Source: Sulfobacillus benefaciens
GTDB lineage: Bacteria; Bacillota; Sulfobacillia; Sulfobacillales; Sulfobacillaceae
Assembly (NCBI GenBank): GCA_003023725.1
Contig: PXYT01000032.1
Span: 1-40,564 of the forward strand
Length of the DNA stretch: 40,564 nucleotides
Reading direction: 5' to 3'
How positions within the stretch are numbered: position 1 is the first letter of the stretch; the number at the start of each line of letters is the position of its first letter. The notes under the pieces are model-generated. The model saw nothing but the letters and a program-made list of their open reading frames with translations. It had not been told where the DNA came from and did not search any database. Below are positions 8,576-17,502 of the stretch, piece by piece. The position numbers and the translations under genes are program-made.

Positions 8576-9070
8576 CTGTCGGGGACGGACCGAAAACCGC
8601 CTTTGTCCTTCGTATCTGTTCTTTCCGTGATGGTTCCGGAATAAAAGGCGGACAGGCGATTTTTGGATTCTGTTGGGCGAGAGGGTTGCTATTGGGTCGT
8701 GCCTTCGCGGGTTTTCCCATGAATTTGGCCGGTCACCATTGATCACATCCTAACTCCTGATGCAATCCCAAACAATTTTGTCTTAGGACATTCTCTGATG
8801 GGCCTAATTGCATTCCGCTCCCATGAAGGCCCCATAATTCGCATGGGGGACATCCGAACACGGTGACGACGCGTGTATGAGAACCAATCTTTTTTCGTTT
8901 GAGATCAGAGCCATCACCCTGGCCCAGTCAGGGTGATGGCTTGCCACGGGAGAGCCTCGGGAATAGAGAATCTTTCATTCCATGGCTATCCTGCCTACGT
9001 GAAATTCAGCAAGGGCTTGGTTGTGCAGTGCTGCTCGCCGATAACTTTATTGTGATTGAGGGGATGCCTG
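8576..9070. other. Intergenic stretch with several inverted repeats
   Basis: No supported gene lies in this 495-base stretch. It holds three inverted repeats. CCGCCTTT 8597-8604 pairs with AAAGGCGG 8644-8651 (with an inner TTCCG/CGGAA helix). CCCCAT 8830-8835 pairs with ATGGGG 8843-8848. A perfect 12-bp stem is formed by GCCATCACCCTG 8910-8921 and CAGGGTGATGGC 8929-8940 with a 7-base loop. None is followed by a convincing T run on either strand. Role unknown. Confidence 0.5.
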
Positions 9071-9499
9071 GTGATTTGGTGTTTTGTGCTTCCTGCTGCC
9101 GGGGCACTAGTCTGGGACGGCCCATGGCTGATTGTCGCGATGGGATTGCAATGGCTATTAGGGATTGGCGTGCCAAAGTGGTCCACGGTATTTTTCATTG
9201 GTGAATTGCTGATTCTCGGTCTGTTGGAATGGGCTTCACGCCAGTGGTTGCCGGCACCTTCGGTTCAACGGAGTTCCAAGCGCCTACTGAAAGAATCTTG
9301 GATTCTGCTCGCGTTTTCGCTTCTGCTGAGTCCCGTCCCTGGGTTCATTGTCTGGCAGGGCGTAGTGGGATTTGACGCCGCAAGCAGAATTTATGGCCTA
9401 AGCCGTGACGTATCGCGAATCCTAAGAGTTCGGGCTGTAAAAGTCCTCTTCATCATTGCACTGGCTTTGCTGATCCTCTGGACGGGACCATGGACCTAA
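9071..9499 (+). CDS. Small polytopic membrane protein, function unknown
   Basis: Encodes a 142-residue hydrophobic protein with about four to five predicted membrane segments (roughly 3-20, 20-35, 40-55, 78-98 and 121-138) and a basic loop QRSSKRLLKE between them. I do not recognise the family. The start GTG 9071 is preferred because GAGGGGA (9058-9064) sits 6 bases upstream; an in-frame TTG at 9056 would lie before that site. The run of membrane helices with basic loops supports a real gene. It is flanked by long intergenic regions and appears to be a single-gene unit. Confidence 0.6.
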   Translation: MIWCFVLPAAGALVWDGPWLIVAMGLQWLLGIGVPKWSTVFFIGELLILGLLEWASRQWLPAPSVQRSSKRLLKESWILLAFSLLLSPVPGFIVWQGVVGFDAASRIYGLSRDVSRILRVRAVKVLFIIALALLILWTGPWT

Positions 9500-9718
9500 C
9501 AATTCCGTACGCTGAGTTTTTTGTGAGAGGATCTCTCTTGAAAAGGCAGCGAGGATGGCTTGATCTTTAGATGAAGAGAAGTCCAGGGGTCCTCTTTTAC
9601 CCGTTATGTATTCTCCCCGAAAGTCCTAATCTTTATTCCCCACCTCTCTCCGATATGGATTTTAGAGAATGGACATCAGACTCCGGGCCTTCTATGCGAC
9701 TGAGGGGAGGATGATGGA

Positions 9719-10636
9719 TTGTCATGGTACAATAATAACGACAGGTTCAGCAAACGGGTGAAAATATTGATGGACGTGGATGGACAACTGCAGATTAGTA
9801 CCAGGAGCGCTTTTTGGGGTGCGGTAGGAAATTTTTTTCTCATGGCTCTAAAACTTATCGTGGGCGTCATGGGCAACTCACGCGCCCTGATTGCGGATGG
9901 TGTTCATTCCGGCGCCGACTTGGGCTCCTCTATTGCTGTCATTATTGGCCTGAAGGTTTCGCGGATACCGCCCGACGAAAGTCATAACTATGGACATGCG
10001 AAAGCCGAAGCTGTCGCCCAGAAAGTTGTTGCTCTTCTGCTGATTTTAGCCGGATTTGAAGTGGGCAGTGGAGCTATACGGGCACTGGGACGCGTCCACA
10101 GCCAACGCCCCGATTTCCTGACCCTCATTGTCTCGGCCGGAGTCATGCTGATCAAGTGGGTTATGTACGTTAGGCAAAAAAGAATGGCTTTGAGAACGGG
10201 CAGTCATTCTTTGATGGCGTCCGCTCTGGATAACCGGATGGACGTCATTTCGTCCGGGATTACGACGGCGGCAATTTTGGGAGCGCAATGGGGTCTTCCC
10301 CATTTTGACTCTTACGGGGCGCTGGCCGTGGCGGCTTTAATTGTCTGGCTGGGAGTGGAAATTTTCTCTCAGGCTGCAAACGATTTAATGGACCGAGCTG
10401 CCAGCACTGAAACTGTTGAGAGCATTCGCGATGTCTGCCTGAATGTGAACGGCGTAAAGATGATTGACGAAATTCGGACTCGAGTTGCCGGAACTCAAGT
10501 GCTGGTGGATTTGAAAATCGTGGTGGATAGCAATTTATCCTTGCTGGAAGCACACGGCATTGCGCACCGGGTTAAGGACGCGGTGATGAACCTGCCGCGT
10601 ATTCAAGACGTTATGGTGCATGTGAATCCAGATTAA
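9719..10636 (+). CDS. Cation diffusion facilitator (CDF) family transporter
   Basis: CDF proteins export divalent metals by proton antiport across the cytoplasmic membrane. The 305-residue protein has about six membrane helices from residue 32 to 215, the TM2 metal motif ADGVHSGAD (59-67), and a cytoplasmic C-terminal domain (about 225-305) of the zinc-transporter dimerisation type. In TM5 the usual HxxxD is DNRMD (171-175), so Asp replaces the His typical of Zn transporters; the metal could be Mn or Fe, but this is uncertain. Start: TTG 9719 has GAGGGGAGG (9702-9710) 8 bases upstream; ATG 9770 would also give an intact domain. It lies 62 bases before recJ. Confidence 0.85.
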   Translation: MSWYNNNDRFSKRVKILMDVDGQLQISTRSAFWGAVGNFFLMALKLIVGVMGNSRALIADGVHSGADLGSSIAVIIGLKVSRIPPDESHNYGHAKAEAVAQKVVALLLILAGFEVGSGAIRALGRVHSQRPDFLTLIVSAGVMLIKWVMYVRQKRMALRTGSHSLMASALDNRMDVISSGITTAAILGAQWGLPHFDSYGALAVAALIVWLGVEIFSQAANDLMDRAASTETVESIRDVCLNVNGVKMIDEIRTRVAGTQVLVDLKIVVDSNLSLLEAHGIAHRVKDAVMNLPRIQDVMVHVNPD

Positions 10637-10698
10637 ACGACTTTAAGACGGAAATGGATTGGTGAAGACAGACGCGGTATCTTAATCGGCCCTATATT

Positions 10699-12975
10699 GT
10701 GAGATCGCCACGAAACGAGGATGAAGAACGTTTTCGTTCGCTGCAGCAGCGCCTTGGCGTATCGGAAGTGACTATGAGGATTCTTTGGGCACGGAATATT
10801 CATTCCTATGATGATTTTAGACAATTGCAATGGGAGAGCGGGGAGTTGTCCGATCCTTTTCTCCTGCCCGATATGGAAAGAACTGTGAGCATGCTGGAGG
10901 CGTTTGGCCGAGACAAGCGGGCGATTAGAGTCTATGGGGATTACGATGCCGACGGGGTGAGCGCAACCGCGTTGATGTTCCAGGGGTTGTTGTGGGCAGG
11001 CTTCGACCATGTGGATTATTATATCCCCAATCGTTTTGATGAAGGTTATGGATTGAATACTGATGCTGTGGCACAGGCCTACGAAGACGGTATCAATGTC
11101 TTGATTACGGTGGATTGTGGGTCGAGTTCTTTGGACGCCGCTGAATTGGCTGAGCGCCTTGGGATTCATCTGATAATAACGGACCATCATGGACTGCCCC
11201 CCGTGCTGCCGAAGGCAGCGACTCTGGTGAATCCGGAACGGATGGAAAACCCTAATCGCTTGTCCGGATCCGGCGTGGCCTTACAGGTGCTACGGGCCTT
11301 GTTACCAGGTCCATTGCCTGAGTGGGCTTACGGGGTTGCTGCCACGGGAACGGTGGCTGATGTCGTACCTTTGACGGGAGATAACCGGCGCATCGTTCAG
11401 CGCGGACTACATGCTTTGAGTTCGGGAAGTGTTCCGGGCATCCAGCTACTGCTCGGCGACCGGCTTCGAACTCCCCAAGACCTGAAGGTTGATGATCTAG
11501 GATTCTATGTCGGACCCCATCTCAATGCAGCAGGCAGGATGGGGGATGCTAAGCCGGCGGTTTCGGTGTTATTGTCGTCCACTCCCGGGGAAGCCGAGCC
11601 ATTTGTACGGGAGTTGCAGGAAAAAAACCACTTGCGCAGGCAGTTGGAGCACGATATCTTGAACCAGGCCCTTGAGCAAGTGGCCGAATACAGCCGCGCC
11701 GAGCTTCCGCCTTTTGTGGTGTTAGCCCAGGACAATTGGCACCACGGAGTTGTCGGCATTGTTGCGTCCCGGATACGGGAGTTGCTGAAGCGTCCCGTGG
11801 CAGTAATCGGATGGGAACAGGACGAAGGCAAGGGGTCTGCACGGGGGATTCAGGGTCTTAACCTGTTGAAACACATGGCAACACACCGGGAGATGTTTCT
11901 TAAGTTGGGTGGGCACCCAGGAGCTTGCGGATTTAGTCTAATCAAACAGGATGCCTATGCCCTATCGCTGACACTTTCCCGATCTCTACCTCCGCAAGCC
12001 CGGGAACAGCGGTATGCGGCGGATATGGTGGATGTGCGCATTAGAGCGGAAGACCTGACTCCTGCGATTTTGAATGAACTGCGAAATCTGGAACCGTTCG
12101 GCCACGGTTTTGAACGCCCGCGTTTTGCCGTCAAGGGGATTGCCCGGTCATGGAGGACGGTGGGACAGAATCAACAACATTTGACACTGACGTTGGAACG
12201 CAGTGCCTTACGGGCTGTGGCTTTTGGTCAGGGAAGACAATCCACGGGAATGGAATCCGGCAATGCCGTGGAGTTCATCGGGGAATTGATGGCCAATTTC
12301 TACCAAGGACGCGAGACTTATCAGTGGCGTATCGACAAATTGTTAGAAATCCGCGCGCAACGAAAGGATTGGCGGAAGCTGGTCCGTTGGGAAAAACCGT
12401 CCCAACACATAGATGGCCGGGTTGTGTATGTGGTGGGGACAACGCGCGATCAACGTCATTTAGCCAAAGAGCTCAGTGCCATGTGTTTTGACCGTCATTG
12501 GGATTACGGTATGAAAGCCGCATATGAAGAAATGCTTAGACGGTCCGGAACCATGTCAGTTATTGTTAACCAATGGGGACTATGGCCTTCTTTGGACGGC
12601 TGGGCCCAGCACGTCATCTGGCTTACAGCTCCTCTCAGCCACGAATGTGTTGCCATGGCAGCGTCTATCTTGGAGGACAAGGGTGTGATGTGGATCGATC
12701 CACGGGAGAGCGGGGACCAGGTTTTGCGCAAGGCGGCGCGATTGACACCGGCGCGCGACACTTTGGCACGCTGGTGGCGGCAGGGCAAGCTAGGTCGGCA
12801 TCCCTTGATCGTCGGACAGCGTATATTTGAAGAGCTGGAACTGGATCCTCGCGTCGGACCTCATGTGCGGCGCCAGCTTTCGGACAGTCCGTCTTATGAG
12901 CGAGCACACAACCGTCTAGATGAAATCCGATCCAGTTGGCAATATCCGTTGGTTCGATGGAACCAGGAAACCTAA
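10699..12975 (+). CDS. recJ: RecJ, single-strand-specific 5'-3' exonuclease
   Basis: RecJ degrades single-stranded DNA 5' to 3' during recombination and mismatch or base excision repair. The 758-residue protein has the DHH phosphoesterase motifs DYDADG (81-86), TVDCGSS (138-144) and TDHHGLP (161-167), then the DHHA1 domain with GGHPGACGF near 403-411 and an OB-fold. The extra C-terminal 180 residues are less conserved, as in other Firmicute RecJ. Start is uncertain. GTG 10699 is the first usual start codon in frame but has no visible ribosome binding site, and residues that look RecJ-like continue upstream to the stop at 10663. The gene is upstream of apt and rel, as in Bacillus. Confidence 0.93.
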   Translation: MRSPRNEDEERFRSLQQRLGVSEVTMRILWARNIHSYDDFRQLQWESGELSDPFLLPDMERTVSMLEAFGRDKRAIRVYGDYDADGVSATALMFQGLLWAGFDHVDYYIPNRFDEGYGLNTDAVAQAYEDGINVLITVDCGSSSLDAAELAERLGIHLIITDHHGLPPVLPKAATLVNPERMENPNRLSGSGVALQVLRALLPGPLPEWAYGVAATGTVADVVPLTGDNRRIVQRGLHALSSGSVPGIQLLLGDRLRTPQDLKVDDLGFYVGPHLNAAGRMGDAKPAVSVLLSSTPGEAEPFVRELQEKNHLRRQLEHDILNQALEQVAEYSRAELPPFVVLAQDNWHHGVVGIVASRIRELLKRPVAVIGWEQDEGKGSARGIQGLNLLKHMATHREMFLKLGGHPGACGFSLIKQDAYALSLTLSRSLPPQAREQRYAADMVDVRIRAEDLTPAILNELRNLEPFGHGFERPRFAVKGIARSWRTVGQNQQHLTLTLERSALRAVAFGQGRQSTGMESGNAVEFIGELMANFYQGRETYQWRIDKLLEIRAQRKDWRKLVRWEKPSQHIDGRVVYVVGTTRDQRHLAKELSAMCFDRHWDYGMKAAYEEMLRRSGTMSVIVNQWGLWPSLDGWAQHVIWLTAPLSHECVAMAASILEDKGVMWIDPRESGDQVLRKAARLTPARDTLARWWRQGKLGRHPLIVGQRIFEELELDPRVGPHVRRQLSDSPSYERAHNRLDEIRSSWQYPLVRWNQET

Positions 12976-13040
12976 CGCGTAGGAACCCAAAATGGGAAGA
13001 CAATAAGGCAATTGCTTGAATTCGAGGAGGTTGCGTCATT

Positions 13041-13556
13041 GTGGAATGGGTAAAATGGCTGCGTGAAATTCCGGACTTCCCGCAACCGGGCATTTTGTTC
13101 CGGGATGTCTTGCCGGTCATGGCACGCCCCGAGGCATGGAAAGAAGTGTTGGACGAATTGGAATGCCGGCTAAGGCCATTGGCTCCCGGCGCCATTCTGG
13201 CTCCAGAGGCCCGAGGATTTCTTATTGCAGCCCCCTTGGCAGACCGGTTAAACGTCGGGCTGGTGCCGGTGCGAAAGGCCGGAAAATTGCCAGACCCTGT
13301 TATATCTGAATCATATTCGTTAGAATATGGTGAAAACCAACTGAATGTGGAATTGGATTCGGACTTGGCAACAAAACGTGTGATTATTGTGGACGATGTT
13401 TTGGCTACAGGCGGTACGGTCGAGGCTGTGGCCAAACTCGCGTCCAGACTCTCGGCACAGGTTGTCGGTTTTGCCTTTTTGATTGAATTGGTGGCCTTGG
13501 GAGGGCGTTCTCGGTTGGATTCCGGCGTTCATATAACCAGTCTTTTGCCACTTTAA
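13041..13556 (+). CDS. apt: Adenine phosphoribosyltransferase
   Basis: Converts adenine and PRPP to AMP in purine salvage. At 171 residues it is the standard Apt length. The PRPP-binding loop VIIVDDVLATGGT is at 114-126, and the substrate region LAPEARGF at 53-60 is typical of Apt. The start is GTG 13041 with GAGGAGG at 13024-13030, 10 bases upstream. It sits between recJ and rel, the usual order in Firmicutes, where its linkage to (p)ppGpp metabolism is long noted. Spacing to rel is 22 bases, consistent with one operon. Confidence 0.95.
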   Translation: MEWVKWLREIPDFPQPGILFRDVLPVMARPEAWKEVLDELECRLRPLAPGAILAPEARGFLIAAPLADRLNVGLVPVRKAGKLPDPVISESYSLEYGENQLNVELDSDLATKRVIIVDDVLATGGTVEAVAKLASRLSAQVVGFAFLIELVALGGRSRLDSGVHITSLLPL

Positions 13557-13578
13557 CAAGTGAATAGGGGGGAGAAAC

Positions 13579-15741
13579 GTGGAGCAGGTGAGTATGGCGG
13601 AAAAGCTTGGATTTACCGAGGATTCTGCGGAAGCGGAGCAAATCGCCCAGGCGATTGATTTTGCCCGCCGGGCTCATGCCGGCCAGAGCCGGGCTTCTGG
13701 TGACCCCTATATTGAGCATCCGCTGGCAGTCGCCTCCATTTTGGCGGACCTTAAAATGGATGTGCCTACGATAGTCGCCGCATTGCTTCACGATGTCGTG
13801 GAAGACACACCCTTTACACTGGATGACATTGAACAAAGCTTTGGATCGGAAGTCGCGCAGCTTGTGGACGGAGTGACAAAATTAGACCGGTTGGAAGTGC
13901 GGACACGGGAAGAAGAACAGGCAGAAAACTTGCGTAAAATGCTTCTGGCCATGGCTAAGGATATTCGCGTCATTCTTATCAAGTTGGCTGATCGACTGCA
14001 CAACATGAGAACTCTCAAACATCTTGACGCTAACAGGGTTCAGAGAATTGCTAAGGAAACCATGGAAATTTATGCTCCGCTGGCACATCGCCTTGGGATT
14101 TATCGAATTAAATGGGAACTGGAGGATTTGGCTTTTCAACATTTGCAGCCGGAATCTTTTCAAACCATGAAGGAGTTGGTGGCCAAAAAGCGCAAGGAAC
14201 GCGAAGCCGCCGTAGAGGCGGTGACCTTGGAATTAACCAGACGTTTGGAGCAAATGGGCATGGTGGCGGAACTCTCCGGGCGGGCCAAGCATTTGTATAG
14301 CATTTATCAGAAAATGTACAAACAAGGCAAGGATTTTTCTCAAATTTTCGATTTAGTTGCTATTCGGGTGATGGTTGAAACGGTCAAAGACTGTTATGCC
14401 GTTCTGGGCTTGGTCCATAGCTTGTGGAAACCGGTTCCAGGACGATTCAAAGACTACATCGCCATGCCCAAATCCAATTTGTATCAGAGCTTGCACACGA
14501 CGGTAATGGGACCCGAAGGGGAACCCATCGAGGTGCAAATTCGCACCTTTGAGATGCACCATACGGCGGAATACGGAATTGCGGCGCACTGGAGATACAA
14601 GGAAGGGAGCAAGGAAGACCGCGAATTTGAACAAAAGCTATCATGGTTAAGGCAACTTTTGGAATGGCAGCGGGATATGCGGGATGCCCGCGAATTCATG
14701 GATACCTTAAAAGTTGACTTGTTCAGCGATGAAGTCTTCGTGTTCACTCCCAGAGGGGATGTCTTAGATTTACCGACGGGTTCTACACCCATTGATTTCG
14801 CTTACCGTATTCACACGGATGTCGGCAACCATTGTGTTGGCGCGAAAATCAATGGACGCATTGTTCCCTTGACAACGACACTTGAGAACGGCGACATCGT
14901 GGAAGTTCTGGTCAATCGTAAGAGTCCGGGTCCTAGTGTTGACTGGCTAAATATCGTGCAGACCTCGCAGGCGAAGAATCGCATTCGCCAATGGATACGG
15001 AAAGAGCGCCGCCAAGAGCATTTATCCCGGGGCCAGGAAATTCTGGAACGAGAGTTAAGGCGGGCGGGTTTGTCGTTGCAGCATGAGCGCTTACAGGAAT
15101 TGGTGAAAAAAGTCGGATATGGTACAGTAGACGAGTTGGCTGTCGGAATCAGTGACGGGATGGTTAACCCGGTTCAGGCTGTGAACCGGGTTAAAGACGA
15201 ACTGACAAAAGAAATTGAACCGGTGATAACGCCGATCATACCGCCTAAACGCGGTCCGGGAAGCAAAGTGGGCCCGGCTCAGGTTGGACAACAAATTTTG
15301 GTGCGCGGGCAGTCGCGCCTGCTGACACGTTTGGCCCGGTGCTGCCAACCCGTTCCGGGGGATCCGATTATTGGTTACCTAACACGCGGACGCGGGGTTT
15401 CAGTCCATCGCTTAGGATGTCCCAATGAGAAAGAACTGAGTAAGGATCCCGAGCGGTTAATAGAAGTGAGCTGGGACATTCAGGAGGCGGAACTGGCTCC
15501 TCACCCTGTTGAACTGGCGGTATTTGCTTGGGATCGGGCTGGGCTCTTGGCCGATGTTGCCAATGTAGTGGCTGACGCCAATATTATATCCGCCAAAGCC
15601 CGAGGTCTCAAGGACCGGACGGCTATTGTCAATGTGCGATTGGAAGTGAAGAATTTGACCCAATTGACGAGAATTATTCGGAGGCTGGAAGCCCTGCCTT
15701 TTGTGGAGAGGGTGGAGCGTGTGAGCCACGAGAAATCCTGA
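13579..15741 (+). CDS. rel: Bifunctional (p)ppGpp synthetase/hydrolase Rel
   Basis: Makes and degrades the stringent-response alarmone. Domain order in the 720 residues: HD hydrolase (HDVVED at 71-76, so hydrolysis is probably intact), the synthetase domain (RFKDYIAMPKSNLYQSLHT near 290-308), TGS near 395-455, a zinc-finger or conserved-cysteine region near 580-620 (RLARCCQPVPGD), and a C-terminal ACT domain from about 645. All parts of a long RSH protein are present. GTG 13579 follows GGGGGGAG. The stop TGA overlaps the dtd start codon by one base, indicating coupled translation. Confidence 0.96.
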   Translation: MEQVSMAEKLGFTEDSAEAEQIAQAIDFARRAHAGQSRASGDPYIEHPLAVASILADLKMDVPTIVAALLHDVVEDTPFTLDDIEQSFGSEVAQLVDGVTKLDRLEVRTREEEQAENLRKMLLAMAKDIRVILIKLADRLHNMRTLKHLDANRVQRIAKETMEIYAPLAHRLGIYRIKWELEDLAFQHLQPESFQTMKELVAKKRKEREAAVEAVTLELTRRLEQMGMVAELSGRAKHLYSIYQKMYKQGKDFSQIFDLVAIRVMVETVKDCYAVLGLVHSLWKPVPGRFKDYIAMPKSNLYQSLHTTVMGPEGEPIEVQIRTFEMHHTAEYGIAAHWRYKEGSKEDREFEQKLSWLRQLLEWQRDMRDAREFMDTLKVDLFSDEVFVFTPRGDVLDLPTGSTPIDFAYRIHTDVGNHCVGAKINGRIVPLTTTLENGDIVEVLVNRKSPGPSVDWLNIVQTSQAKNRIRQWIRKERRQEHLSRGQEILERELRRAGLSLQHERLQELVKKVGYGTVDELAVGISDGMVNPVQAVNRVKDELTKEIEPVITPIIPPKRGPGSKVGPAQVGQQILVRGQSRLLTRLARCCQPVPGDPIIGYLTRGRGVSVHRLGCPNEKELSKDPERLIEVSWDIQEAELAPHPVELAVFAWDRAGLLADVANVVADANIISAKARGLKDRTAIVNVRLEVKNLTQLTRIIRRLEALPFVERVERVSHEKS

Positions 15742-16199
15742 TGCGTGCGGTCATTCAGCGGGTAAAACGTGCGACCGTTTCCGTCGACAACCGGATTATC
15801 GGTGCCATTGGTCAGGGCTTGGCGGTTTTCTTAGGCGTGACCCATGATGATGACCATGGAGCCGTCTGTTGGATGGCGGATAAGATTGTGTCTTTGCGAG
15901 TTTTTTCGGATGACCAAGGAAAGATGAACAAAAGTGTGTGTGACGTAGCTGGCGGCTTGCTGGTTGTTTCGCAGTTTACCCTTTATGGAGATGTAGCCAA
16001 GGGGAGGCGGCCTAGTTTCACCCAGGCTGCCTCGAGGGAGACGGCCGAACCTCTTTACGATGAATTTGTGCGATTGTGCAGGCAATCGGTTTCTTTGGTG
16101 GAAACGGGTTGGTTTGGAACCGATATGGACGTTACACTGACCAACTGGGGACCCGTGACAATATGGCTTGACAGTTTGAAAAACTCGACTAATCGTTAG
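15741..16199 (+). CDS. dtd: D-aminoacyl-tRNA deacylase
   Basis: Removes D-amino acids (and glycine mischarged on tRNA-Ala) from tRNAs. The 152-residue length and the motifs SQFTLYGD (about 80-87), RRPSF and the C-terminal GPVTIWLDS match Dtd; SQFTL and the GPVT loop form the active site across the dimer. The start ATG shares a base with the rel stop codon (TGATG). It is followed by hisS 18 bases later. This order, rel-dtd-hisS-aspS, is standard for Bacillus relatives. Confidence 0.95.
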   Translation: MRAVIQRVKRATVSVDNRIIGAIGQGLAVFLGVTHDDDHGAVCWMADKIVSLRVFSDDQGKMNKSVCDVAGGLLVVSQFTLYGDVAKGRRPSFTQAASRETAEPLYDEFVRLCRQSVSLVETGWFGTDMDVTLTNWGPVTIWLDSLKNSTNR

Positions 16200-16217
16200 A
16201 AAGGAGTTTCCCAACTT

Positions 16218-17465
16218 ATGCGTGCGGAATTTCAAAGACCCCGGGGAACCCAGGACATTCTTCCGCCGACGTCTCAAAAAATGGAACAAATCCGGCGTAT
16301 TGCTGTTGACACCGCCCAAAGATTTGGGTATTTACTTGTCGAAACCCCGGTATTCGAGCAGACCCCGGTGTTTATGCGAGTGGGAGAATCCACGGATATT
16401 GTCCAACATGAACGATATTCATTTACTGACACTGGAGGCGTGGATTTGACCTTGCGTCCCGAAGGAACGGCTGCGATTGCCAGGGCCTACGTCGAAAACG
16501 GCATGTTTAACCAACCGCAGCCTGTGAGGCTGTGTTACTACGGGCCGATGTTTCGCCGGGAGCGACCTCAGGCGTTACGCTACCGACAACACACACAATT
16601 CGGAGCGGAATTGTACGGGTCGGTTCAGCCCGAGGCTGATGCCGAAGTGATTTTATTGGCCTGTGCTGTTGTAGAAAAAGTGGGACTGCCCGATCCGGTG
16701 ATCCGCGTGAATTCCATCGGTTGTTCTAAATGCAGACCCCGTTACCGAGAAGCGCTGATCGGCTATTATCAGGAACAGCGCAGTCAGTTATGTCCGGATT
16801 GTCAAACACGTATTAACACCAATCCGCTTCGATTGCTGGACTGCAAAATTGATATAGCCATTCGGGAACAGGCGCCCGATATCAAGGAGTTTTGGTGTGA
16901 AGACTGCTCGGCGCACTATAGTCAGTTAACGGAACTGCTGGTTCTCTCCGGACGGCAAGTGTCGAGAGATCCATTTTTGGTCAGGGGTCTGGATTATTAC
17001 AACCGGACCGTTTTCGAAATTGGTCATCCCAGTATGGGGAGTCAGGCGGCTTTGTTTGGGGGAGGACGGTACGATGGTCTGGCTACTGCTCTGGATGGTC
17101 CCGAGTCGACGCCAGCGGTCGGATTTGGTATGGGAATCGAGCGCTTATTATCCGTAGTGGAAAAGAATTTTGAGATCCTGCCTTTGACCCGGGTCTATGT
17201 GGCACACTTGCCGGGGTTTGAAGGCCCATCGCTCGTGTTAGCGGAACAGTTACGTCGTGAAGGCTTCCCCGCGGAATCCGATTTACTGCGCCGGAGTCTT
17301 AAAGCTCAGTTGCGTGATGCGGGACGGCGGAGCGGTGTGGTCGTGATTGTCGGGGGTCAGGAATGGGAACAGGGAGAAGTCGGTGTGAAGTGGCTGGAAA
17401 ACGGCGTGCAAATGACGGTAAAGCGGGAGGAACTCAGTGATTTGTTGCGCCGGCAATCTGAATAA
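16218..17465 (+). CDS. hisS: Histidyl-tRNA synthetase
   Basis: Class II synthetase charging tRNA-His. The 415-residue protein begins with the HisRS pattern RPRGTQDILP (6-15). Motif 2 lies in the region YYGPMFRRERPQALRYRQ near 112-129, the histidine-binding region RGLDYYNRTVFE follows near 256, and motif 3 is GFGMGIERLL near 302-311; the anticodon-binding domain is C-terminal. The start ATG 16218 follows AAAGGAG. No T-box leader precedes it, unlike in Bacillus; only 18 bases separate it from dtd. Confidence 0.96.
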   Translation: MRAEFQRPRGTQDILPPTSQKMEQIRRIAVDTAQRFGYLLVETPVFEQTPVFMRVGESTDIVQHERYSFTDTGGVDLTLRPEGTAAIARAYVENGMFNQPQPVRLCYYGPMFRRERPQALRYRQHTQFGAELYGSVQPEADAEVILLACAVVEKVGLPDPVIRVNSIGCSKCRPRYREALIGYYQEQRSQLCPDCQTRINTNPLRLLDCKIDIAIREQAPDIKEFWCEDCSAHYSQLTELLVLSGRQVSRDPFLVRGLDYYNRTVFEIGHPSMGSQAALFGGGRYDGLATALDGPESTPAVGFGMGIERLLSVVEKNFEILPLTRVYVAHLPGFEGPSLVLAEQLRREGFPAESDLLRRSLKAQLRDAGRRSGVVVIVGGQEWEQGEVGVKWLENGVQMTVKREELSDLLRRQSE

Positions 17466-17502
17466 AAGCGCTGAAAGATTACGTTGAGGAGGACGGGTTT
17501 AT

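Noticed and set aside
8899-9204. 101-codon ORF before the small membrane gene
   Set aside because: No family features, starts inside a hairpin region, and overlaps the better supported GTG 9071 frame.
12665-13435. 256-codon ORF on the - strand
   Set aside because: It covers the recJ end and most of apt on the opposite strand; composition is that of an antisense shadow.
16168-16195. TTGACA with TAATCG as a hisS promoter
   Set aside because: The -10 is poor and the -35 lies in the coding end of dtd; the genes are tightly packed, so an internal promoter is unsupported.
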